Shown: positions 1 to 8,155, counted from the stretch's first letter. The stretch is DNA of 14,676 nucleotides from Parcubacteria group bacterium (GCA_002724975.1 PBQF01000076.1:1-14676); one strand, 5' to 3'. Numbers and translations: made by a program. Notes: a model not told the origin generated them from the sequence alone.

Positions 1-89
1 AAACTCTTTTAATATATTAACGATAATTGTTAACTGCTGCAAATTTTAATATCCTTATTCATTATTTTGAATTAACATTATAAAACTCA

Positions 90-1346
90 TTATTTTAACA
101 GATGACTGTTTTGCTTAAGAAATAATGCTCCAATATGTGAATAAAATTCGCCATGTAAATGTCTCTTGTTAGATAATTGGCAACGACTAAAAATATATTT
201 AAATCGTTCTCTATTTTTTATATCATCTGTTGGCTCTATCCAAACTCCCTCCAAACGATCCGCCATTTCAATTACCAAATCTCGAATCTCTTCAGGTGAG
301 TTTTCTACTAACTCAATATTTTTTTTGTGATAATCGCTACTTGACAGTGCTACATCTAATTTCATGGAACAAATCTCAGAAAACGAAAGCTCTCTACCGT
401 CATCTTTTGAAATATGATGCTTTGTTATAGAAATGTATTTACTACTAAATGTATATATATAACTAAAAGGAACCGTTACAAACGCGATAGGCTTTCTAAA
501 TATTGCTGGTATCGAATCAAAACCTGTAGAAGTACTAATACAAAATGAACATTTTGCTCCAAGGTAAATATCCATAAATTCACTCCTAGAACCACTAGTA
601 GCATAGTCTATAATTTTTGGGTGCTTTGAATTTATAGAATTTTTAACTTTAGCTCCCATTCTTATTACATAATAACCCCTATTTGCTAACTCTTCACAAG
701 CCATAACATACTGCTGTATATTTCCATCCCTATAAGAGTGATAAGGTAATTCTTCTAAATATGCCGAATCACGCACTATTAAACAAACAAATTTTGCTCC
801 CTCTGGTATCCCATGTTTACGCAACTCACTAGCTCCATATATTTCTTCTTGATCAGAAAAACTAATATGAACTGAAGATTTATCAAAAAGATTATGGACA
901 TCTCGATCGTGATTACTTGTTTTAATCTCATGACACTCGCCACCTGGTATTAATTTATTAATAATCATTACTGGATACATGAAGTAATGAGGCCAAATAC
1001 GTAATACACGCTTCCACATAATAAATAACTGATAATTACATATAGGTTTATGCCCAACAAAGAATATATCAAAGTGGCGTTGTGCTGGAACATTTATATT
1101 ATGATCTTTTTCACAGGCATATAATTCAATGTTTGCAGCAAAATGTCCTATCCGGGTTGCTACAATAGCATACCAGCGAATCAGCACAAGAGGTCTAATT
1201 ATCCTTATAAGAGCCACCAAAGGTATCGCACTGATATATAGTGGAAAATTAATCAGATGCGGTTTGATCTTATTAAGCTTCCTATAGAGTGCAGATACTC
1301 CTCCTTGCTTAATTTGATTAACTTGTCTTAATAAAAAATGTTGCAT
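90..1346 (-). CDS. TIGR04372-type putative glycosyltransferase
   Basis: The predicted protein has about 418 residues and resembles the TIGR04372 putative glycosyltransferase family, which is found in surface-glycan loci and whose substrate is unknown to me. Visible family-like features are an N-terminal basic/hydrophobic segment (about residues 25-65), followed by HFAANIELYACEKD and a segment reading DIFFVGHKPICNYQLF. Later come GYYVIRMGAKVK and ISTSTGFDSIPAIFRKP, which resemble the nucleotide-binding C-terminal half of GT-B enzymes. I chose the ATG at 1346; an in-frame TTG at 1361 would add five residues, and neither has a strong Shine-Dalgarno sequence. It is the last gene of the window, separated from the leg genes by a broken gene and about 280 bases of non-coding DNA. 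It is clearly more AT-rich than the leg genes, which suggests separate acquisition. The family call rests on recognition of the sequence, not on a search. Confidence 0.75.
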   Translation of the reverse strand: MQHFLLRQVNQIKQGGVSALYRKLNKIKPHLINFPLYISAIPLVALIRIIRPLVLIRWYAIVATRIGHFAANIELYACEKDHNINVPAQRHFDIFFVGHKPICNYQLFIMWKRVLRIWPHYFMYPVMIINKLIPGGECHEIKTSNHDRDVHNLFDKSSVHISFSDQEEIYGASELRKHGIPEGAKFVCLIVRDSAYLEELPYHSYRDGNIQQYVMACEELANRGYYVIRMGAKVKNSINSKHPKIIDYATSGSRSEFMDIYLGAKCSFCISTSTGFDSIPAIFRKPIAFVTVPFSYIYTFSSKYISITKHHISKDDGRELSFSEICSMKLDVALSSSDYHKKNIELVENSPEEIRDLVIEMADRLEGVWIEPTDDIKNRERFKYIFSRCQLSNKRHLHGEFYSHIGALFLKQNSHLLK

Positions 1347-1362
1347 ACTTAATATTTCCAAG

Positions 1363-1645
1363 GATTTATTTTCTTTCTGACCTATCTTAAGTCGTTACTA
1401 GCATTTGATAACATCACAAAATATTACGTTTAATATCTTTTGTCGCATCTTGCCAACACTTGAGGGTTTCAATCTTTTCTGATTTTATTAGTGTACATAA
1501 GTTTTTTTATCTGATACAGAAAATCTTAATATGACGCTCTTTAACCATCACATCAAGTGGTGAATTGTTTATGATTTCACTCAGTAAATCATAAAGTCAT
1601 GCCCGCCCACTATTATCAAAATGGAAAAGTCGATAAGGAGAGTTA
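1363..1645. other. Gene-free spacer with possible coding remnant
   Basis: I see no intact gene, RNA gene or array here. On the minus strand, two short open runs (1600-1647 and 1507-1596, separated by a TGA at 1597-1599) share one frame, shifted relative to the upstream sulfotransferase-like ORF. The second run reads LYDLLSEIINNSPLDVMVKE and continues to a TAA. This looks protein-like and may be decayed 3' coding sequence of that gene or of a neighbour. The rest (1363-1506) is AT-rich with no recognisable signal. Confidence 0.35.
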
Positions 1646-2074
1646 TTACAAAAGATCCGGGAATTCGAATATGCAGTGAGTCATTAGAATAAGGATTGGG
1701 GTTTTTTCATCTATAACTTTTGTTCCATAGTCCCCGCCTTCGGAATCAAGTCGTTTTTTATAACGATCTCCCTGTAAATTTTTGTGGACCCCCGTATCAT
1801 CATCTGCCCTAAAATTTACATTCCTTCCAATGATCAGGTTATACAGATCCATATCGGCAAATAATTTCACAAGGGTTGATGAAGCATCTCTTTCAACCTT
1901 TTTAAATGCATCCAGCAAACAGAGATTATCATATAGAGGATTTATTCTCCACAGCTCGCATCTTTCAAAGGAACTGATAACAGGTGCCAATAATGATTTT
2001 CCCGCATTCGAAAAGCCATCCAAAACCACGATATCCTCCGCCAGACACTGAGGTCGGGTCATAACTTCTATCAT
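1646..2074 (-). pseudogene. P-loop / sulfotransferase-like fragment (probable pseudogene)
   Basis: This 142-residue ORF starts with a hydrophobic strand followed by a Walker A-like loop, VVLDGFSNAGKSLLAPV (GFSNAGKS, about residues 20-27). That layout is typical of sulfotransferase-like P-loop proteins, which bind PAPS. It continues with IGRNVNFRADDD and stops abruptly after THCIFEFPDLL. Proteins of this kind are normally about twice as long and have a second PAPS-binding region containing an Arg-His pair, which is absent here. The ATG at 2074 has a purine-rich GAGAGAGG upstream at long spacing; ATG 2062 is an alternative. Protein-like sequence in another frame follows downstream (1507-1647), so a frameshift or deletion probably removed the C-terminal half. 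If it were functional it could sulfate a glycan, but I regard it as broken. The family assignment is tentative. Confidence 0.5.
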
Positions 2075-2138
2075 TTATCTATTTTGCCTCTCTCACCAAG
2101 CAAATGTAACTATGTGAGATTTTCTAAAGCTTCCTGCT

Positions 2139-2169
2139 GAAAAAATATTATGGGTTTCCTTGAAAACCC
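2139..2169 (-). terminator. Candidate intrinsic terminator after the leg operon
   Basis: On the minus strand a six-base stem, GGGTTT pairing with AAACCC around a six-base loop (plus 2152-2169), is followed six bases later by a run of T residues (minus strand, reading ATAATATTTTTTC). It lies about 50 bases after the stop codon of the PtmA-like SDR gene and before the sulfotransferase-like fragment. That position would suit the end of the nonulosonate operon. The stem is short and the U-tract is offset, so the call is only moderate. Confidence 0.4.
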
Positions 2170-2222
2170 CGTTCTCCCAGTTTTTTTGGATGCGGATCCA
2201 TACCAGCAGAAAATGTAGTGCA

Positions 2223-3026
2223 TTACCAAACATTCCACCCCCCATCCACAACGATATCTTGCCCAGTCACGTATTGGGAAAGATCACTAGCAAGGTATAT
2301 AGCCGCTCCCTTGAGATCTTCCTCGATAGCCATGCGTTTTAGCGGTGTTCTCTCAATATATTCGTTGCAGAACTGTTCGGGCTGATTTCGCCACACACCG
2401 CCCGGACTGATAGCGTTAACCCTGATCTCAGGAGCCAGCACTGTTGAAAGCCAACGAGTTAACTGGATCAACCCTCCCTTGCTTGCAGCATAAGCCGCAG
2501 GGTTACCCATTTCCGTTCCTTCGTACAAGCGCATATCCGGGCCTACATGTCCATAGATCGAAGCAATATTGATTACTGAACCATGACCGGACTCTTTCAA
2601 TGCTGGTGTGCAAGCTTGAGTCAATATAAATGGAGCTGTCAAATTCACATCTAAAGCTTGCTTCCAAGTATCCACACACTGTTCTTCGAAAGAAGTTGCC
2701 CAACCCTGAAGGTTTGAAATCCCGACAATCGCAGCACAATTTATCATAATATCCAATCTGCCAAACTTGTTTACAACTTTATCGGGAACCGTTCGGATAT
2801 GTTTTTCCTGTGCAAGATTTACTGCTAAAGGCAGAGTTTCAACAGCGTATTCCTTTGAGATATGTTCACATACAGGCAGGCACGATTCGAGAGACAGATC
2901 AAGCAGCACGATATTCGCGCCAAGCTCTGCCAAAGCCTCAGCCATCGCCGAACCAATATGCCCCGCGCCACCTGTGATCAGTGCTATGCGCCCCTTAAGT
3001 GACATGAGTTCGCTAATTCTCTTCAT
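2223..3026 (-). CDS. ptmA: PtmA-like short-chain dehydrogenase/reductase
   Basis: This is a 267-residue classical SDR. The dinucleotide-binding glycine motif is TGGAGHIG (about residues 18-25), the NNAG-equivalent is INCAAIVG, the catalytic serine is in NIASIYG, and the Tyr/Lys pair is in YAASKGG. The C-terminal part contains VTGQDIVVDGGW, as expected. SDRs of this type accompany legionaminic acid genes, and the Campylobacter homologue PtmA has been placed in the early amino-sugar steps, though its exact role is less clear than that of the core enzymes. The start at 3026 has AGGAT nine bases upstream and overlaps the end of legF by 14 bases, which indicates translational coupling. ATG 3005 is an alternative giving MSLKGRIALITGG. 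The enzyme appears intact and full length. The symbol is by analogy only. Confidence 0.85.
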   Translation of the reverse strand: MKRISELMSLKGRIALITGGAGHIGSAMAEALAELGANIVLLDLSLESCLPVCEHISKEYAVETLPLAVNLAQEKHIRTVPDKVVNKFGRLDIMINCAAIVGISNLQGWATSFEEQCVDTWKQALDVNLTAPFILTQACTPALKESGHGSVINIASIYGHVGPDMRLYEGTEMGNPAAYAASKGGLIQLTRWLSTVLAPEIRVNAISPGGVWRNQPEQFCNEYIERTPLKRMAIEEDLKGAAIYLASDLSQYVTGQDIVVDGGWNVW

Positions 3027-3735
3027 TTGTTTTTATCCTATTGGTCACCAAATATTCAGCAAACTGGAAATCAAGCTCGGTATCGATATCAACTGCTCTT
3101 TCTTCAGGGATTATGACTGATTTAATCTTTCCACTAAAAATCGACTTTTCTCCCATTATAAATTGTGGGTTTGCAACGTAAGCAACTGTTGTCGCATCAT
3201 ACACGGGAGAAACATCCTGACGTCGACTGATTGATTCACTTGGTGGCAATACAAGTGTTGTATAACCATTTTCATCAATGGAAACCATATTAAATGATGG
3301 ATGACGACTGGCTTTCTTGACCGTTATAACCACATCAACGTTATTATCCAAAAAGCTGTGGATGCAATTATCCAAATCTTCAACAACTCGTAACGGCGCA
3401 GTAGGAGGAATGGAAACAAATACATCCAAATCCCTGCCATTGTCCTGTTCCTTCAAAGTTCGAATAGCATGTTGCCATGCCAGCCATTCTGGAGAATTGT
3501 TCTGGGCTAATTCTTTGGGACGTACAAACGGAATTTCAGCGCCACATTCTTGAGCAACCCGTGCTATTTTTTTATCATCAGTAGAAACCACCACGCGATC
3601 TATAAGCTGACTTTGAAATGCTGTTTCAATAGCATAAGCAATAAGCGGTTTTCCTGCCAGGAGACGAATATTTTTTCCGGGAATCCCTTGGGATCCACCA
3701 CGAGCAAAAATAAATCCAACGATGTACTGTTTCAC
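3013..3735 (-). CDS. legF: CMP-legionaminate synthetase-type cytidylyltransferase
   Basis: This 240-residue protein belongs to the acylneuraminate cytidylyltransferase family (NeuA/LegF/PtmB), which activates a nonulosonic acid with CTP to the CMP-sugar used by glycosyltransferases. The N-terminal signature is FARGGSQGIPGKNIRLLAGK (about residues 10-29), the nucleotide-binding loop typical of CMP-sugar synthetases. Further conserved blocks are VVVSTDD, SIPPTAPLR and the C-terminal VDIDTELDFQFAE. The start is GTG at 3735 and overlaps the stop codon of the upstream Gfo/Idh gene as GTGA, so the two genes are probably translationally coupled. It overlaps the SDR gene downstream by 14 bases. Legionaminic rather than neuraminic acid is inferred from legB and legC in the same operon. 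The length is normal for the family and no defects are visible. Confidence 0.88.
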   Translation of the reverse strand: MKQYIVGFIFARGGSQGIPGKNIRLLAGKPLIAYAIETAFQSQLIDRVVVSTDDKKIARVAQECGAEIPFVRPKELAQNNSPEWLAWQHAIRTLKEQDNGRDLDVFVSIPPTAPLRVVEDLDNCIHSFLDNNVDVVITVKKASRHPSFNMVSIDENGYTTLVLPPSESISRRQDVSPVYDATTVAYVANPQFIMGEKSIFSGKIKSVIIPEERAVDIDTELDFQFAEYLVTNRIKTNEEN

Positions 3736-4664
3736 GATATTAGCTCTAAATCTGATATATTAATCCACTCTTGCTTCTTTGATGCCAATTCAGCAGCATG
3801 GATCAGGTTTAATACATCCATCCCTTGTTTCAATGTACAGGCGGTACTGTAGTCTCCATTCAATATTGCATTATGCTGCATGGTATATGTCAGATCCTTT
3901 TCCACCTCAAACATTGTCATCTCTCCGTCTATTTCTAAAGTGCTATGAAGCAAATCTGCTTTTATTGAATGATCTTTCAGGTTAATAATAATTTCCCTGC
4001 GGGTTTTGCGATCCAGATAATTCATCTGAACACTGACGACAGGACAATTTTTCATCTCCAACAACAAAGCAAAAACATCATCACTATCTATCTGAAGATC
4101 ACTGACTTTTCCGCCAATCGCCGTTACTTTCTTCCAGCCGCCGGCGATCCAATTAATATAATCTAACTCATGGCTCAAGTCTCTCAGAACACCGCCGCCC
4201 TGGTTTCTAAAAGCAGAATAACATTTTGCATAATCAGTGCCGGGTCTCCAATCGGGAAGATATTGTCCCACATATACCTGTATAGAGTAAATTTCTTTGC
4301 CATTTAAAAATTCATGCAGTTTTTGAATAACCGGGTGAAAACGAAGGTTATAGGCAACAAATACATTTTCATGGCCTAATTGAGGTAATAAACATGGCTG
4401 TGAAAAGACAGGTTTTTCAATAAGAAGCTTACCTGAATATCCGAGTCCGTTTAATTCTATAAAACTGTTATAATGATTATATGTTTCGTTAGAGATAACG
4501 ACATATTCAAAATCCCTGCTTTGCAAGGCTGCCTTTATTGATTTGTAACACGGAAAGTCTTTTATATCTCTCTTGCTTACAACATGAACGATATGCCCCG
4601 TTTCGCTTAATATAGAAGCGTGGCGCGCGCCAATCGATCCATAACCTATTATCAGGCAATTCAT
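3732..4664 (-). CDS. Gfo/Idh/MocA family oxidoreductase
   Basis: This 310-residue NAD(P)-dependent sugar oxidoreductase has an N-terminal Rossmann motif, IIGYGSIGARHASIL (about residues 4-18). The EKP motif of the family is present as LLIEKPVFSQ (about residues 80-89), and the catalytic-region HELDYINWIAGG lies near residue 165. Such enzymes oxidise or reduce a ring or side-chain hydroxyl of a sugar or nucleotide sugar, and they occur beside legF and ptmA in other nonulosonate operons; the substrate is not known. The gene ends with TGA overlapping the GTG start of legF. The ATG at 4664 directly follows a degenerate heptamer repeat array and has no clear Shine-Dalgarno sequence, so the array seems to have replaced the original 5' region. 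Confidence 0.85.
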   Translation of the reverse strand: MNCLIIGYGSIGARHASILSETGHIVHVVSKRDIKDFPCYKSIKAALQSRDFEYVVISNETYNHYNSFIELNGLGYSGKLLIEKPVFSQPCLLPQLGHENVFVAYNLRFHPVIQKLHEFLNGKEIYSIQVYVGQYLPDWRPGTDYAKCYSAFRNQGGGVLRDLSHELDYINWIAGGWKKVTAIGGKVSDLQIDSDDVFALLLEMKNCPVVSVQMNYLDRKTRREIIINLKDHSIKADLLHSTLEIDGEMTMFEVEKDLTYTMQHNAILNGDYSTACTLKQGMDVLNLIHAAELASKKQEWINISDLELIS

Positions 4665-4665
4665 A

Positions 4666-4761
4666 AGTTGGTTAGCTTGTGAGTGGCGGGTTGTAGCTCA
4701 AAGTTGGGGCTCAAAGCTGTTAAGTCCATGAGTTTGCAGTTCGTAACTTCATAAGCTTAAG
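4666..4761 (+). repeat. Degenerate heptamer array F (AGCTNNN type)
   Basis: The plus strand shows tandem units near seven bases with AGCT or AGTT at the head: AGTTGGT, AGCTTGT, GGGTTGT, AGCTCAA, AGTTGGG, AGCTGTT, AGTTTGC, AGTTCGT. The array begins one base from the start codon of the Gfo/Idh gene and runs toward the 3' end of the broken FkbM gene. The phase is interrupted in places, which suggests an older array than array C. It mixes the GT- and AA-ending subtypes seen separately at the two four-helix-bundle loci. Confidence 0.7.
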
Positions 4762-4795
4762 AACAATACATTAAACTAACTCATACATTCCTTCA

Positions 4796-5651
4796 CTAGT
4801 TTCGAACAAAAATATAATTTCGAGAATAAATATAAGCTATATTTTTGTCTATCTCCGTTAAAATAAACCCATGCTCATTTAGTAACAACGAAATTTGGTC
4901 GGTAGCTTTCTGAGTTCTTGTATCGATTTCAACAAGAATTGATTTCAGCTTTCTATCAGCAAGCAACTTTACCGGCTCCTTGAAGTATTTTGCACTCATT
5001 GCCATCAACATCAATCTTAATATGATTAGGGAATTTAACATTATCAAACAAGCTGACTAAAGTGTCTAAGCGCAGCCCTAAGGCCCCCTGACGAAAGTAA
5101 GGATCAAATTCTTTTCCGTCTTCCCTTTTACTCTCAGAGAAGCAATAGCTAGAACCTCCCATTTTTATATCTACCATATTGAGATAGTCTACTCTGTCTT
5201 CATCAGATAAAGCTAAACACAACCCTGTAATGACATTTTCAAGTTCATTTAAATATATATTTCTATTTAAAATGGCAAAATTGAAGGCTGAAGGTTCAAA
5301 AGAATATACTCTATGACCTTTCAAACCGGCATATAATGAATAAACTCCTATATTGGCACCAATATCAAAAAAAACATCATTTTTCTCAAAATTACTAATC
5401 CAGGCGAGTGTCTTAGGTTCTTTATAGTGAAAACTTTTTGCCCTTGAAAGCAACATATTCCCTGGAGCATAAAAATTGATTTCACCATATTTTGTGCCGA
5501 CTTTTTTAACCGGTATGAATCCATTTGAAAGAAATACTTTGGAAAGATCTTTTCTAACTTCTCCCAATAATCCTAAAATAAAATTAACAACCATTATGAA
5601 ACATTTTAAAACTTTTTCTCGCTTACTTATTATTATTTCTTCTGCCTTCAT
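4796..5651 (-). pseudogene. FkbM family methyltransferase, frameshifted
   Basis: Two overlapping ORFs together encode one SAM-dependent FkbM methyltransferase. The first (4956-5651) contains motif I, FFDIGANIGVYSLYAGLKG, then YSFEPSAFNFAILNRN and IKIDVDGNECKILQGAGK. It then runs into a stop as GAGKVAC. The second (read from the shifted frame at about 4966 to 4796) continues exactly where the family should, as LLADRKLKSILVEIDT, and ends GFILTEI...NYIFVRN. Removing a single G near 4967 restores GAGKLLADRK and one protein of about 285 residues. The ATG at 5651 has AGGA about seven bases upstream. FkbM enzymes usually O-methylate sugars or related small molecules, so this could have been a glycan-tailoring enzyme. 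The break is either a real +1 mutation or a sequencing error. Confidence 0.85.
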
Positions 5652-5746
5652 ATATTTTCCTGCCTATTGATAAGAAATATGGTTGGTTAACTTGTCGAAG
5701 GAATTTTATTTGTGATTTTTTGTCTGTTACCAAATCATCGAACAAG

Positions 5747-5760
5747 CGGACCTCAAAGCT
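5747..5760 (-). repeat. Possible heptamer-array remnant G
   Basis: The minus strand reads AGCTTTGAGGTCCG, two units in seven-base phase, with the TGA stop of the ptmE-like gene inside the first unit. The orientation is inverted relative to array F on the other side of FkbM. Only two units can be recognised, so this could be chance. Confidence 0.3.
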
Positions 5761-6811
5761 CCTCTATCACCTTCAACGCTTTCCGGTACTCAGCCCACTG
5801 GCCCACATCTATCCAGGCCTTTTCAGTGACGGGATACACGCCTATTGTACCTTTGTTTTCTCTTAGTTTATCCATTAGATGAGTAATGTGGAATAATTTA
5901 TTATCAGGGATCAGGCCTATTACATCCGGGTTTAGTACATACAGCCCTGTATTTACTAAATAGTTATATTCCGGTTGTTCCTTTATCCTATCCAAACTGC
6001 CGCTACCGTTCAGTTCTCATATCCCGTAGGGAATATTGAATTGTTTTGCAGAAGCTACGAGGGTAATATCATAGCTATTTTTTGTATGAAATCGATAGAT
6101 ATCAGCATAGTTAGTTTCGACAATGATATCGCAGTTGGACACAAAAAAGGGCATATCCAGCTTGTCTGCGAGCAGTTTGAGGCTGCCTGCGGTTCCTCTT
6201 GGTTCATCTTCTTCGGCAAATTCTATGGAATAATCCGGTTTTTTTTCTTCAAAATATGCGCGCAGGATTTTGGACATGTGATGTATTGTAAGATAAAACT
6301 CGCTCACGCCATAGTCCCTGAATCTGTCTATGATATGATCGATTACGGGTTTGTCGCGAACGGGGATAAGAGGCTTGGGCAAAACTTTTGTAAATGGTTC
6401 AAGGCGGGTTCCCCTGCCGCCGGCCATAATCACAACAGGAACGTTCAGTTTTTGATCTCCTGATCTTCTATTGTTTCCGAATGCCTTGCCCCAGGTTATA
6501 AAATCGACCACCTTGCGGTTTTGATCCAAAATCGGAATCACATCGAGTTTATTTTTCAAAAAAACCGTTTTAATCTTTTCCGTATCAAAATCTTTCTGGA
6601 ATACAAAAACCGGGTTTGCGTTGTAGGCCTTTTCAATAGTGCCGGTTAGGTCATAGCTTTTAAGAATGTAACGTCTGATGTCGCCGTCAGTCAAACAGCC
6701 GATCAATCTCTGGTTTTCATCAACGACTAGAAGTAGCTTCTCCGCTGTCTTGCCCATGGCCTCCATGGCTTCTTTAACACTAGTAGTTGGATGTATGGTT
6801 ATGTCTTTCAT
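5753..6811 (-). pseudogene. ptmE: PtmE-like CBS-domain nucleotidyltransferase with in-frame UGA
   Basis: One continuous frame encodes a CBS-domain pair (about residues 1-115, with LVVDENQRLIGCLTDGDIRR in the first) fused to a sugar-phosphate nucleotidyltransferase. The catalytic signature is GGRGTRLEPFTKVLPKP, starting near residue 131. This architecture matches PtmE, which makes GDP-glucosamine for legionaminic acid in Campylobacter. The frame is interrupted by one TGA at 6017-6019 (codon 265), where the local context is YGI-stop-ELNGSGSLDRIKE and homologues are expected to carry a Cys. After it the frame continues for 88 codons (VNTGLYVLNPDVI, KAWIDVGQWAEY) to the normal end, giving 352 positions. 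I prefer ATG 6811; TTG 6826 would include array-derived codons. Possible readings are a point mutation, a sequencing error or, less likely, recoding. The symbol is by analogy. Confidence 0.8.
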
Positions 6812-6905
6812 AGTATTAGCTCGCAAGCTGTTGAATTCTTAGTAGCTGGCAATTTATTTAGTGGTTAGGCTGATCAACTCGTAAATTATTGAGTTCTTGA
6901 TCTGT
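6812..6905 (+). repeat. Heptamer array E without a cargo gene
   Basis: The plus strand has AGCTCGC, AGCTGTT and AGCTGGC units close to seven-base spacing, then more degenerate sequence. It fills the whole gap between the ptmE-like start codon and the legG stop codon. Its middle holds an imperfect palindrome (6872-6902): GATC and AACTC on the left, GAGTT and GATC on the right, around a ten-base AT-rich loop. No gene lies inside. Confidence 0.6.
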
Positions 6906-6909
6906 TTAA

Positions 6910-8112
6910 CTAATCAGCTATCTTAATGTCATAAAATTCTTTCTTTAGAATATTCGTCAGATCAAAATACTTGATGATTTCCTTGATATTTCTTGCTGTG
7001 TTTTCTTTTCCGTATGGATTTGTCATCTCCTGTATCCCCTGCCCGAACTCAGGAGAAAATGCTTGCTTCAGAGCTTGAATGATTGCATCTTTTGTCGGAG
7101 AGCAATTGATAACACTTCTGCTCTGAATACGTCCTTTTTGCCTGTCACCAATGTTGACAGTGGGAGTCTTAAAGCTCGGCGCTTCTACAATTCCGCTTGA
7201 TGAATTGCCGACCACAGCATCCACATGTTTCATAGCGTTCAGATACCGAAGCTGACCCATCGATGTAAACGAAATAGCAGAGCTTTTTTTCTTTGTTGAC
7301 ACATATTCATCAATCATCCGGTTAATGATTCGGCCTTCCGTGTCCGCATTAGATTTTGTAAAAATGACATGCAAACCGTCAATTGTATCTATAGCATTAA
7401 GAAGATTTTGGAATTGCATCTGAGCGGTCGCCTGTTCAAGAGTTACAGGATGATAAGTTACAAGGAGACATTGCTGTCCAAGAGAAAAACCGATTTCACT
7501 TTCCAGATCCTCCTGTGATAGAAGCGGCAGTTTTTGAATATTTTCGATTCCGATGGCACCCACATTAAAAACCCTTTCAGGATTCTCCCCTAATTGGATA
7601 ACACGTTTTCTATATTCTTCCGTGCTGGTAAAGTGAAGGTGAGACATCTTGGTAATTGAATGTCTGATCGCTTCGTCAAATGCCCCTTCAGTTGTTTCAC
7701 CTCCATGCAGATGAGCGATTGGAATACGGGCGATCATAGCAGCAGCAACCGCTGAATAAATCTCAAACCTGTCCCCCAGAAGAACTACAATATCCGGGTT
7801 TAACTCTTCATATGCCTCAGCAAAACCGATTATACCAAGGCCCATAGATTTTGAAATGCCTACCGGTGTATCCGAGGAAAGGAGCATCTCGATCTTTTTG
7901 TCAATCTTAAATCCATCATCTTCTATCTGGCGGTATGTCAGGCCAAATTCAGGGGAAAGGTGCATTCCTGTGCCTATTATCTGCAGCTCAAAATCAGAAT
8001 CTTCTTGAATTTCCTTAATCAGCCAATAAAGAAGGCCGTATTCAGCGCGACTGCCGGTAACAATACAGATAGTTCGTGGCTTGTAGCTCGTAGTTTGTCG
8101 TCGATAGCTCAT
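6910..8112 (-). CDS. legG: NeuC/LegG-type hydrolysing sugar-nucleotide 2-epimerase
   Basis: This enzyme of about 400 residues belongs to the hydrolysing UDP-GlcNAc 2-epimerase family (NeuC, LegG, NeuC-like). It inverts C2 of the diacetamido nucleotide sugar and releases the free 6-deoxy hexose for condensation by LegI. Visible motifs are VTGSRAEYGLL near the N-terminus, LLGDRFEIYSA, HLHGGETTEGAFDEAIRHSI and VGNSSSGIVEAPSFKTP. The length is normal. I chose ATG 8112; TTG 8121 is an alternative. Codons 1-14 (SYRRQTTSYKPRT) are made of heptamer repeat sequence, and native homologues usually start a few residues before ICIVTG. No Shine-Dalgarno sequence is visible, so array C seems to have grown into the 5' end. 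The choice of LegG over NeuC rests on the neighbours legB, legC, legI and legF. Confidence 0.88.
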   Translation of the reverse strand: MSYRRQTTSYKPRTICIVTGSRAEYGLLYWLIKEIQEDSDFELQIIGTGMHLSPEFGLTYRQIEDDGFKIDKKIEMLLSSDTPVGISKSMGLGIIGFAEAYEELNPDIVVLLGDRFEIYSAVAAAMIARIPIAHLHGGETTEGAFDEAIRHSITKMSHLHFTSTEEYRKRVIQLGENPERVFNVGAIGIENIQKLPLLSQEDLESEIGFSLGQQCLLVTYHPVTLEQATAQMQFQNLLNAIDTIDGLHVIFTKSNADTEGRIINRMIDEYVSTKKKSSAISFTSMGQLRYLNAMKHVDAVVGNSSSGIVEAPSFKTPTVNIGDRQKGRIQSRSVINCSPTKDAIIQALKQAFSPEFGQGIQEMTNPYGKENTARNIKEIIKYFDLTNILKKEFYDIKIAD

Positions 8113-8155
8113 AGTTTGCAAGCTGGTAGCTTGTAGTTTATAGTTGGTTATTGGT
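8071..8155 (+). repeat. Heptamer array C (AGCTNGT type)
   Basis: Seven consecutive seven-base units in exact phase run from 8071: AGTTCGT, GGCTTGT, AGCTCGT, AGTTTGT, CGTCGAT, AGCTCAT, AGTTTGC. After one extra base, five more follow from 8121: AGCTGGT, AGCTTGT, AGTTTAT, AGTTGGT, TATTGGT. The array overlaps the first codons of legG and reaches the stop codon of the second four-helix-bundle gene. Together with the inverted array D it brackets that gene. Confidence 0.85.

Noticed and set aside
1..89. Regulatory site in the AT-rich left end, including the palindrome TTAATATATTAA
   Set aside because: Short AT palindromes are expected in such sequence. There is no hairpin with a T-run or other specific signal after the TIGR04372-type gene.
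5975..6463. 162-residue plus-strand ORF
   Set aside because: It is antisense to the conserved nucleotidyltransferase domain of the ptmE-like gene and has no family features.
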